A stretch of 5,050 bases of DNA, taken from NCBI GenBank assembly GCA_025453925.1, contig JALOPK010000273.1, positions 1 to 5,050 of the forward strand, written 5' to 3'. The notes under the pieces are model-generated. The model was given only the letters and a program-made list of their open reading frames with translations, had not been told where the DNA came from and did no database searches. The position numbers and the translations under genes are program-made. Below, in pieces: positions 1 through 5,050 of this stretch. The stretch is from Candidatus Eiseniibacteriota bacterium. Lineage in GTDB: Bacteria > JAFGKV01. How positions within the stretch are numbered: position 1 is the stretch's first letter; each line of letters begins with the position of its first letter.

Positions 1-697
1 CCACATGCTTCTGCACCTCGTAGAACTTGGCGTAGTAGATGGCATTCAGCGGGTTTTCCTGGCCGTCCACCACGTTCTGGGCCAGGGCCATGTACACCTC
101 CGGCCAGGCGATCTGCGTCACCACCGCGCCCAACGATTCGAACAACGCCTGGAGGTGGAACTCCGGGGGCACCCGGATCTTCAATCCTTTGACGTCCTCG
201 GGCTTCGTCACCGGCCGTTTGCTATTGGTCAGATTCCGGAATCCCCATTCCCAGTTGGCCAGGTAGATGAGGCCCGCCTTTTCGAACTGGGGAATGAACC
301 ACTGCATCGCCGGCCCGTCCATCGTCCGGTGGGCATGCTCGTAATCGTCAAAGATGAACGGGATCTGCGGCGTGGCCGCGGCCTTGACGTGGTTCTCGAG
401 TTGCCCTTGGGTGTTGAGGGACATGTCGAGCGTCCCCAGCACGACCTGCTCGATCATCTCCGGCGGCGAGCCGAGGGAGTTGTTGGGGAAGAGCGTCATC
501 TTCACCTGCCCCTTGGTGCGCTCTTCCACCTTGGTCGCCATCTGCTTGGCCCCCAGATACACCGGATGCTTCTCGTCGATGTGCAGGGCCACCCGCAATT
601 GAATCGTTTGCGCATTGGCCGTGGACCATCCGATCTGACACAGAGCGAACGCGGCGACGAGCATCACCACTGTCCATGAGACGCGATGCGACTTCAT
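1..697 (-). CDS. dctP: TRAP transporter substrate-binding protein, DctP family (3' part lies outside the window)
   Basis: This is the periplasmic solute receptor of a tripartite ATP-independent periplasmic (TRAP) transporter, which delivers ligand to the DctQ/DctM membrane pair. Translation from the ATG at 697 gives 232 residues, open to the window edge; the family is usually about 320-340 residues, so roughly the last third is missing. Residues 1-29 form a Sec signal peptide: basic start (MKSHR), hydrophobic core, and an A-N-A cleavage site before Gln30. The body carries DctP hallmarks: FPNNSLG (70-76), GFRNLTN (152-158), the segment EDVKGLKIRVP (167-177) and VDGQENP (210-216). Arg154, Arg175 and Asn215 match the ligand-binding Arg127, Arg147 and Asn187 of the sialate receptor SiaP; this alignment is from memory, but the 40-residue Arg-to-Asn spacing is the same. 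The conserved Arg175 suggests a carboxylate ligand. The start is fixed by AAGGAGG (704-710) six bases upstream. The gene is divergent from the SDR gene and is not adjacent to dctQM. Family assignment is secure; the ligand is unknown. Confidence 0.95.
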   Translation of the reverse strand, partial: MKSHRVSWTVVMLVAAFALCQIGWSTANAQTIQLRVALHIDEKHPVYLGAKQMATKVEERTKGQVKMTLFPNNSLGSPPEMIEQVVLGTLDMSLNTQGQLENHVKAAATPQIPFIFDDYEHAHRTMDGPAMQWFIPQFEKAGLIYLANWEWGFRNLTNSKRPVTKPEDVKGLKIRVPPEFHLQALFESLGAVVTQIAWPEVYMALAQNVVDGQENPLNAIYYAKFYEVQKHV

Positions 698-1057
698 TCC
701 GGTCCTCCTTTCGACGGTGCAGAGAGACAGACAGTCGGACTCGCGGACCATTCGCGGATCCGGTTGCGACTTCCGAGCGATCAGCGCGAATCTGGCCCTG
801 TAGCGCGCCGTGCGGTGGGACAACGTACTCTGGGCCGCACTCGTTTATCAAGCGAATTTTCGCGAATGGTTCTCGGAAACATCCAAGAAACCGCGCGGCG
901 GCCCACCCCACTCGGCCACTGGAGTTGGAGCAAGCTTTGGGTTACCATGCGACGCGATTCCTCGGCGCGGGATGCGTATCGGTGGCCTGCGAACCCAATC
1001 GCGGAATCCGCACAGAATATCGGAGCGCTAACAAGCTACGCAAAAGGCCACCTTTTT
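698..1057. other. Divergent intergenic region with operator-like short repeats
   Basis: No gene is supported here, although several frames stay open by chance in GC-rich DNA. The region should hold promoters for dctP (leftward) and possibly for the SDR gene (rightward). I could not find a convincing -35/-10 pair on either strand. Visible small structures are: a direct repeat TCGCGGACC / TCGCGGATC at 741-749 and 752-760 with an 11-bp period; a perfect 10-bp inverted pair ACCATTCGCG (747-756) and CGCGAATGGT (861-870); a short inverted repeat GCGAA-TT-TTCGC at 852-863 in a locally AT-richer stretch; and GCGGA-A-TCCGC at 1001-1011. The cluster 45-65 bases upstream of the dctP start is a plausible regulator site, but no regulator gene lies in the window. 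Confidence 0.4.
704..710 (-). promoter_or_regulatory. Ribosome binding site of dctP
   Basis: On the minus strand an AAGGAGG core sits six bases before the ATG at 697. It is a near-perfect Shine-Dalgarno sequence and fixes the dctP start just ahead of the signal peptide. Confidence 0.85.
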
Positions 1058-1182
1058 CAGGCTGCTCAAACAGGTCCAGATGCAAGGCGGCGTGTAATGG
1101 GCCGAGTGAGGCGTACTCCAGGTACGCCGCAGCGAGCGCCCGAGCACGCCAACGCCGCAGGTGGACCTGTTTCAGCAGCCTG
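1058..1182. repeat. 125-bp imperfect palindrome, REP/MITE-like intergenic repeat
   Basis: The outer arms are 20 bases long and match at 19 of 20 positions as inverted repeats: 1058-1077 (begins CAGGCTGCTC, ends AACAGGTCC) and 1163-1182 (begins GGACCTGTTT, ends AGCAGCCTG). The interior continues as an imperfect inverted repeat: GGCGGCG near 1086-1092 faces CGCCGC at 1153-1158. It centres on a perfect 7-bp stem, GGCGTAC (1110-1116) with GTACGCC (1122-1128), and a 5-base loop. The whole could fold into one long interrupted hairpin as RNA or extruded DNA. There is no coding content and no clear target-site duplication. From memory, similar GC-rich palindromes are dispersed in many copies in some deltaproteobacterial and Methylomirabilota-like genomes, but I cannot confirm copy number here. 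Its right end is two bases from the SDR Shine-Dalgarno sequence, so any upstream transcript would carry it in the 5' leader. Confidence 0.75.
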
Positions 1183-1184
1183 CC

Positions 1185-1190
1185 AAGGAG
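1185..1190 (+). promoter_or_regulatory. Ribosome binding site that fixes the SDR start
   Basis: AAGGAG lies five bases before the ATG at 1196. It selects this ATG over in-frame upstream starts reaching back to 686, whose translation runs through the palindromic repeat and has no recognisable domain. Confidence 0.85.
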
Positions 1191-1195
1191 CAGAC

Positions 1196-1948
1196 ATGGG
1201 ATTAGTTGGACAGACGGCCATCGTGACCGGAGCGGGTAAGGGATTCGGCCGAGCGATCGCGCTGCGGTTGGCAAAGGATGGCGCGGGCATCGTGGCAGCG
1301 GACATCCATGCGGCTCACGCAGAGGAGACTGCGGCCCTGATTCGCACGGCGGGGGGCGACGCAACGCCGTGCGTCGTGGATGTCGCGTCGGCAGGAAGCG
1401 TTGAGGCGATGGTGCAATGCGCTCTCGCCCATGGTCCTGGCCGCGTGGACATCCTCGTGAACAACGCCGGCATCTGGAAATCCACCCCGACCGAGGAGAC
1501 CACGGAGGCGGACTGGGACCGGGTGCTGGGCGTGAACCTGAAGGGGGTCTTCCTGTGCTGCCGCGCCGTGATCCCGATCATGAAGGCTCAGGCACGCGGG
1601 CGCATCGTGAACATCGCCTCAATCGCGGCGCGCAACGGGGGAACGTTTTCCGGCATCCATTACGTCGCGTCCAAAGGGGGCGTCGTGGCGATCACCAAGA
1701 AACTCGCCAAGGAGTTGGGCGCCTTTGGGATCGTCGTCAACGGCGTTAACCCGGGCCATAGTGACACCGGCATCATGGCCGGCCTGGACCTCACGGCCGT
1801 TCGGGATGCACTCGTCAAGAACACGCCGCTCGGTCGTCCCGCGGAACCGGAAGACATTGCGGATGTCGTCGCGTTCCTCGCCTCGGACGCGGCGCGTTTC
1901 GTCCACGGAGAGACCATCGAAGTAAACGGTGGACTCGTCTGCGACTGA
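1196..1948 (+). CDS. Short-chain dehydrogenase/reductase (classical SDR, FabG-like), probably NAD-dependent
   Basis: This is a 250-residue cytosolic oxidoreductase of the classical SDR family, which interconverts alcohols and ketones with a nicotinamide cofactor. The Rossmann fold is complete. The glycine motif TGAGKGFG is at 11-18. Asp36 ends strand 2 (VAADI), a feature that favours NAD(H) over NADP(H). Asp62-Val63 is the adenine-side motif and NNAG is at 89-92. The catalytic tetrad is Asn114, Ser142, Tyr156 and Lys160 (YVASK), followed by NPG (185-187) and the C-terminal segment GETIEVNGG. Length is normal for the family. The SDR family covers sugar, polyol, hydroxy-acid and acyl substrates, and the sequence does not choose among them. 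'FabG' would be an over-call because no fatty-acid genes are nearby. The gene is divergent from dctP and convergent with the HIT gene, lying inside a TRAP/aldolase locus; a role in oxidising the imported compound is an inference from that position. Confidence 0.93.
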   Translation: MGLVGQTAIVTGAGKGFGRAIALRLAKDGAGIVAADIHAAHAEETAALIRTAGGDATPCVVDVASAGSVEAMVQCALAHGPGRVDILVNNAGIWKSTPTEETTEADWDRVLGVNLKGVFLCCRAVIPIMKAQARGRIVNIASIAARNGGTFSGIHYVASKGGVVAITKKLAKELGAFGIVVNGVNPGHSDTGIMAGLDLTAVRDALVKNTPLGRPAEPEDIADVVAFLASDAARFVHGETIEVNGGLVCD

Positions 1949-2071
1949 TTCCGGGGCGCAAGGCAGGCGCGTAAATATATCTGTCGAAGGCCGGGGAAAA
2001 CTGTGGGCACTGGGGCCAAAAAGTGCGCCAATCGGTACTGGAAGCCCGTCTAGACTTCAGAGGGAGGGGTA
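1949..2071. other. Convergent spacer between the SDR and HIT genes
   Basis: The 123 bases between the two stop codons should hold termination signals for both directions. The best hairpin visible pairs GGGCACT (2005-2011) with AGTGCGCC (2022-2029), seven base pairs with one bulged base and a 10-base loop. It lacks a following T-run on either strand, so I do not call it an intrinsic terminator. Nothing else is recognised. Confidence 0.3.
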
Positions 2072-2506
2072 TTACACGGACAGGTGTTCTTTGATGGCCG
2101 CGATGACCTCTCGGTAGCCTTCCTCGCTAAGATACTGCTTCTCCACCGGATGAAGGGCAAACGGCTGGCCCCACCCTTGACCGTTCCGATACTTCGGGAC
2201 TACGTGAAAGTGAAGGTGGGGAGCCAGATCGCCGTAAATCGCATAGTTGATCTTGTCCGGTCCGAAGGCCCGTTGTAGTGCGGCCGCGGTCCGCGAGACA
2301 TCCCGGGAGAACCGGCCCAGCGTGTCGGGATCCAGCCTGAAGAGTTCGGTCTCGTGCGTATTCAGAGCGACGACGCACCGCCCCCGGTACGTCTGCTCGC
2401 GGAACAGGTAGAGAGTAGACGTCTCTAGTCTGCAGATCTCGATCGAGATGCTGGACAGCCGCTCGTCTCGCGCGCAATAGGAGCAATCGCTCGGTTGTGG
2501 CTCCAT
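2072..2506 (-). CDS. HIT-family (histidine triad) nucleotide hydrolase/transferase-like protein
   Basis: This 144-residue soluble protein belongs to the histidine triad superfamily, whose members hydrolyse or transfer nucleotidyl groups (Ap4A hydrolases, AMP-lysine/phosphoramidate hydrolases, GalT-like enzymes). The signature H97-L-H99-F-H101-V-V is intact, and by family precedent the middle His99 would be the nucleophile. N-terminal Cys8-x2-Cys11 together with His51 and a triad-region histidine resembles the structural zinc site of many bacterial HIT proteins. The start chosen is the ATG at 2506, preceded by GAGGA with six-base spacing. An in-frame GTG at 2572 would add 22 Arg-rich residues (RRGPPLRVRRRGRR) unlike the family N-terminus. 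It is the last gene of the minus-strand run, 99 bases after the dctM stop, and probably transcribed with it. Why a HIT protein sits at a TRAP locus is not evident; it may be a passenger housekeeping gene. Exact substrate is unknown. Confidence 0.88.
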   Translation of the reverse strand: MEPQPSDCSYCARDERLSSISIEICRLETSTLYLFREQTYRGRCVVALNTHETELFRLDPDTLGRFSRDVSRTAAALQRAFGPDKINYAIYGDLAPHLHFHVVPKYRNGQGWGQPFALHPVEKQYLSEEGYREVIAAIKEHLSV

Positions 2507-2512
2507 TCGCCT

Positions 2513-2517
2513 TCCTC
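2513..2517 (-). promoter_or_regulatory. Ribosome binding site that fixes the HIT start
   Basis: The minus strand reads AAGAGGAAGG just before the ATG at 2506, with GAGGA at 2517-2513 and a six-base spacer. This supports the ATG over the upstream in-frame GTG at 2572, which has a poorer GAGGG match. Confidence 0.6.
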
Positions 2518-2605
2518 TTCTGCGTACCCGAAGTGGCGGACCTCGTCGGATGGCAAATCCATCGACCTTCACTGCCCTCGCGGGCGCTCCATCGCGGAAA
2601 CTCCC

Positions 2606-3883
2606 CTATTTCATGACCCGTGGCAGCCACAGCGATAAGGCGGGCACATAGGTCACAAGCATCAGCACCGCCAGCATTCCGAGAAAGAACGGCATGAACG
2701 CTCGCAATACCTCGCGCATGTTGATCTGGGCGATGGAGCAACACACGAACAGGACCGCCCCGACCGGTGGCGTGAAGAGGCCGATCCCCAGATTGACGAC
2801 CACGATCGCGCCGAAGTGGATCGGATCTACTCCCAACTGCATGGCGATCGGTCCCAATACCGGAACAAAGATGATCATCGCGGGAGTGAGATCCAGTATG
2901 CACCCCGCGATGAGGAGCACGACATTGAACACCAAGAGCAGCAGGAACTTGCTGTGCACTGTCTGGGTAAGGAACTGCCCGATGAGTTTCGGGATCTCCT
3001 CGCTGGTCACGATCCAACTGAAGGCGGTCGCGGTGGACACCATGAGCATGACGATGCCGTTGATGAGAATCGTCTCGAGGAGGAGGGTGGGGATGTCCCT
3101 GAACGTGAGTTCTCGGTAGAGGAAGAAGCTCAGAATGACGGCGTAGGCCACCGCCACGACCGCCGCCTCGGTCGGGGTGACGATACCCGCGATGATGCCC
3201 CCGAGCACGATCACCACCGCCATCAGCGGCAGGATGCCATCCATCAGGACCGCGAGACTCTGGCGGAGGGTATACCGCTCCTCCCGGGGATAATTCCGCT
3301 TGTTTGCCAGGACCCAGCTGATCGCCATGAGCACGAAGCCAACGAGGATGCCCGGGATCGCCCCAGCCAGGAACAGATCGCCGATGGATTGATTCATGAT
3401 GATGCCATAGAGCACCATCGGGATGCTGGGTGGGATGAGAATGCCGATGACCGCGGCCGTTGAGGTCACGGCCACGGCGAAGTCCTTCTCGTAGCCCTTC
3501 TTGGTCATGGCGGGAATCAGGATGGACCCGATCGAGGACGCATCCGCCGTAGCGGACCCGCTGATGCCGGCAAAGAACATGCTGGCCACGATGTTGATGT
3601 AGGCCAGTCCCCCCTTGAACATCCCCACGAGGACCGAGGCCACCCGGATGAGGCGATCCGAGATGCCGCCGGTAGCCATGATCTTCCCGGCGAGGATGAA
3701 GAAGGGGATCGCGATGAGGGGAAAACTGTCGATCCCGGCATACATCCGCTGCGGGATCATGATGAGAGGCGTGGTGCCATCCAGGATGATCCAGAGCGTC
3801 GCCGCAATGCCGAGCGCGTATCCCACCGGCACGGTCAGCACGATGAGCAGGACAAAGAGGGAGAATAGGAGGATATCGAGCAT
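2606..3883 (-). CDS. dctM: TRAP transporter large permease subunit, DctM family
   Basis: This 425-residue inner-membrane protein is the ion-coupled translocation subunit of a TRAP transporter; length is typical. It is hydrophobic throughout and consistent with about a dozen membrane segments. Family motifs appear in order: FFILAGKIMATGGISDRLI (61-79); GISGSATADASSIGS (106-120), the first conserved substrate/ion-binding loop; IPAM..GY (123-131); IGILIPPSIPM (146-156); GIVTPTEAA (233-241) opening the second half of the inverted-repeat fold; DLTPAMIIFVPVLGPIA; GVDPIHFG; and LGIGLFTPPVG near the C-terminus. The ATG at 3883 is preceded by AGGAGGG with seven-base spacing, lying inside the end of dctQ. 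Only one base separates the dctQ stop from this start, so the two are almost certainly translationally coupled. No frameshift or missing motif is seen. Its partner receptor may be the dctP at the left of the window, but the two are not contiguous. Confidence 0.97.
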   Translation of the reverse strand: MLDILLFSLFVLLIVLTVPVGYALGIAATLWIILDGTTPLIMIPQRMYAGIDSFPLIAIPFFILAGKIMATGGISDRLIRVASVLVGMFKGGLAYINIVASMFFAGISGSATADASSIGSILIPAMTKKGYEKDFAVAVTSTAAVIGILIPPSIPMVLYGIIMNQSIGDLFLAGAIPGILVGFVLMAISWVLANKRNYPREERYTLRQSLAVLMDGILPLMAVVIVLGGIIAGIVTPTEAAVVAVAYAVILSFFLYRELTFRDIPTLLLETILINGIVMLMVSTATAFSWIVTSEEIPKLIGQFLTQTVHSKFLLLLVFNVVLLIAGCILDLTPAMIIFVPVLGPIAMQLGVDPIHFGAIVVVNLGIGLFTPPVGAVLFVCCSIAQINMREVLRAFMPFFLGMLAVLMLVTYVPALSLWLPRVMK

Positions 3884-3884
3884 C

Positions 3885-4364
3885 CTAGCTCCCTCCTCGA
3901 AGACCCTTGGCCGTCTTGATCAGATGGATCATCGCATACCCCAACGTCAGAAGGGCGGACAGCGGCAGGACGGCGTACACGGTTCCCATGGACATCCGGG
4001 ACACCGCCGCGGTCTGACGGGACGCGACCCCCAAGAGGGTTGGGGTGGTGATCAAAATACCCGCACTGAAGAGGGCAATCAGCGCGTAGACAGCCACGCG
4101 CAACGCATCACTTGCTCGCCGCGACACCTTTCCCTGAAACAGATCGAGGCGGATGTGCTGGTCGCGGTTCATGACGATGGCGGCCCCCAGAAAGGAGACC
4201 CAGATAAAGAGAAATCTCCCTACCTCCTCCGTAAAGGAGATCGGAACCGGAAAGATGTAGCGGGAGAGCACCTGGAAGAGGGTCACAAAAATGAGCAGCA
4301 GGAACATGGCCATGGCCACCCGTTCCAGCAGGTTGTCACATGCCCGTTTCAGCCAATCCGTCAT
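3885..4364 (-). CDS. dctQ: TRAP transporter small permease subunit, DctQ family
   Basis: This 159-residue inner-membrane protein has four hydrophobic segments at about residues 15-37, 48-66, 88-106 and 128-149, the standard DctQ architecture. It stabilises the DctM subunit and helps dock DctP. Recognisable family features are the SRYIF motif (34-38) after helix 1, the FTEEVGRFLFIWVSFLGAA segment (44-62), His70-Ile-Arg-Leu-Asp74 in the cytoplasmic loop, and MSMGTVYAVLPL (124-135) leading into helix 4. The start is the ATG at 4364, with GGAGGG six bases upstream. A longer frame reaching to 4595 would add 77 Arg/Gly/Pro-rich residues overlapping the upstream aldolase gene and is rejected. It lies 94 bases downstream of the aldolase-like gene and one base upstream of dctM, in a probable operon. 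Membrane helices are from visual hydropathy only. Confidence 0.95.
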   Translation of the reverse strand: MTDWLKRACDNLLERVAMAMFLLLIFVTLFQVLSRYIFPVPISFTEEVGRFLFIWVSFLGAAIVMNRDQHIRLDLFQGKVSRRASDALRVAVYALIALFSAGILITTPTLLGVASRQTAAVSRMSMGTVYAVLPLSALLTLGYAMIHLIKTAKGLRGGS

Positions 4365-4370
4365 GAGTAT

Positions 4371-4376
4371 CCCTCC
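4371..4376 (-). promoter_or_regulatory. Ribosome binding site that fixes the dctQ start
   Basis: GGAGGG on the minus strand lies six bases before the ATG at 4364. It supports the 159-residue product and excludes the longer in-frame start at 4595. Confidence 0.8.
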
Positions 4377-4458
4377 GAGGTGACGTCGGCATGCGCCGTC
4401 GACGCGTTGCCCTCTCTCCCCGCTTCCCGGTCGGGGGCCGGGCGGAATCCGATCCCGC

Positions 4459-5050
4459 TCAGTAACCCGTGACCCAGTTCCGGTCGCCGTAGGCTTTCCG
4501 CCAGTTCGACGCGAACGCGTTCCAGCGCGCCAGGGTATGGCCGTTCTGGAAAAAGAGCTTCCAGACGCCATAGGGCGCCGTGATCTCGTCGGCACCCGAC
4601 GCCAGGCTCTGGACCAGCTGAGACGCGCTCCGGACCGCCGCCATGAGCTGGGTTGGCAGGCCGTGCTGGTCGTAGATCTCGCGGATTGTCGCGATCAACT
4701 GCTCGGTGGGGTTCTCATCCACTTCGCCCAGCAAGCCGATAAAGATCGCGGCGTGGTCCGCCCCTGCTCGGCCCACGGCAATCGCTTCCAGCGTGGAGTG
4801 GATCGCCGTGGCGCAGGTCCGGATGCCGGCCTTCTTCAGGTGCCCGATCGCCTGAACGCCGTCCGCATTGGTCTGCACCTTCACGATCACCCGGGGGTGC
4901 AGGGCGGCCAAGGCCTTCGCCTCTTCCACCATCTGCTCCGCCCGCTCGGCCACGACCTGGGCGAACACGTCCATCTCGGAAATCGCGCAGATCTCCTTCA
5001 GGTTCCGCACGTAATCCCGATTGATTGCCGCCACCATGGTGGGATTCATG
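4459..5050 (-). CDS. Transaldolase/fructose-6-phosphate aldolase-like protein (5' end outside the window)
   Basis: This is a TIM-barrel class I aldolase of the small transaldolase/FSA group, which makes or breaks C-C bonds through a lysine Schiff base. The visible part is 196 residues, ending in a TGA at 4459-4461. Compared with E. coli FsaA from memory, the following match: NPT for NPS (Asn28 region), FAQV (Gln59), VIVKV with Lys57 at the position of Schiff-base Lys85, Thr81 for Thr109, AGIRTCATA for the β5 strand region, and GADEIT for GCESIT. The frame has an ATG at 5049, but that methionine aligns to the residue just before NPS. About 26 residues, including strand 1 with its catalytic Asp, must therefore lie beyond the window, so this ATG is not taken as the start. 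Phe103 replaces FSA Tyr131, Leu106 replaces phosphate-binding Arg134, and Ala138 replaces Ser166; Arg140 is kept. It lies upstream of dctQM in the same direction and is probably cotranscribed. Fold family is secure; reaction and substrate are not. Confidence 0.9.
   Translation of the reverse strand, partial: MNPTMVAAINRDYVRNLKEICAISEMDVFAQVVAERAEQMVEEAKALAALHPRVIVKVQTNADGVQAIGHLKKAGIRTCATAIHSTLEAIAVGRAGADHAAIFIGLLGEVDENPTEQLIATIREIYDQHGLPTQLMAAVRSASQLVQSLASGADEITAPYGVWKLFFQNGHTLARWNAFASNWRKAYGDRNWVTGY

Noticed and set aside
348-911. 187-residue minus-strand open frame over the dctP start region
   Set aside because: It is a shifted-frame shadow of dctP; the dctP frame has a signal peptide and all family motifs.
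686-1195. In-frame upstream extension of the SDR gene by 170 residues
   Set aside because: It is Arg/Pro-rich with no recognisable domain and runs through the palindromic repeat. A good AAGGAG site and a canonical SDR N-terminus mark the ATG at 1196.
2005-2029. Bulged hairpin in the convergent spacer as an intrinsic terminator
   Set aside because: The stem is short with a bulge and no U-tract follows on either strand.
2816-3463. 215-residue plus-strand open frame antisense to dctM
   Set aside because: Its Asp/His/Glu/Arg-rich composition is the expected antisense of a hydrophobic membrane protein, with no domain and no ribosome site.
4426-4442. CCCGG-7-CCGGG hairpin between the aldolase-like gene and dctQ
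   Set aside because: It has only a five-base stem, no T-run on the minus strand and GC-rich surroundings, so a terminator or attenuator is not supported.
4365-4595. N-terminal extension of DctQ by 77 residues
   Set aside because: It overlaps the 3' end of the aldolase gene, is low-complexity Arg/Gly/Pro sequence, and the ATG at 4364 has its own Shine-Dalgarno and the normal DctQ N-terminus.
5047-5049. ATG at 5049 as the true start of the aldolase-like gene
   Set aside because: Alignment to the FSA family places it just before the conserved NPS/NPT motif, so strand 1 of the barrel would be missing. The gene must start beyond the window.

Overview
The window is GC-rich bacterial chromosome (roughly 60% G+C by eye) with dense genes, strong AAGGAGG-type ribosome sites and ATG starts. 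The combination of a TRAP transporter, an FSA/transaldolase-like enzyme, an SDR dehydrogenase and a long palindromic intergenic repeat suits a soil or sediment heterotroph, such as Proteobacteria or a Rokubacteria/Methylomirabilota-type lineage. The sequence alone does not settle the taxon.

Layout. (1) 1-697, minus strand: the first 232 residues of a DctP-type TRAP substrate-binding protein with a signal peptide; its 3' end lies left of the window. (2) 698-1195: a 498-bp divergent intergenic region. It holds helically phased short repeats near dctP and a 125-bp imperfect palindrome (1058-1182) that ends against the ribosome site of the next gene. (3) 1196-1948, plus strand: a complete classical SDR oxidoreductase, probably NAD-dependent. 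(4) 1949-2071: a short convergent spacer. (5) 2072-5050, minus strand: a run transcribed right to left in the order FSA/transaldolase-like enzyme (5' end outside the window), dctQ, dctM, HIT-family hydrolase. dctQ and dctM are separated by 1 bp.

How the genes may work together. DctP captures a carboxylate-bearing solute in the periplasm and DctQ/DctM import it using an ion gradient. The SDR (alcohol/ketone redox) and the FSA-like enzyme (aldol cleavage through a Schiff-base lysine) would then catabolise it. The aldolase-like protein keeps its lysine, but two positions that bind substrate phosphate in relatives appear changed. This raises the possibility of a non-phosphorylated substrate. The pathway is inferred from gene neighbourhood and residues; no substrate can be named from the sequence.

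I saw no CRISPR array, tRNA, rRNA, transposase or phage gene. The most unusual items are the palindromic repeat, the divergent aldolase active site, and the separation of dctP from dctQM by an oppositely oriented SDR gene.
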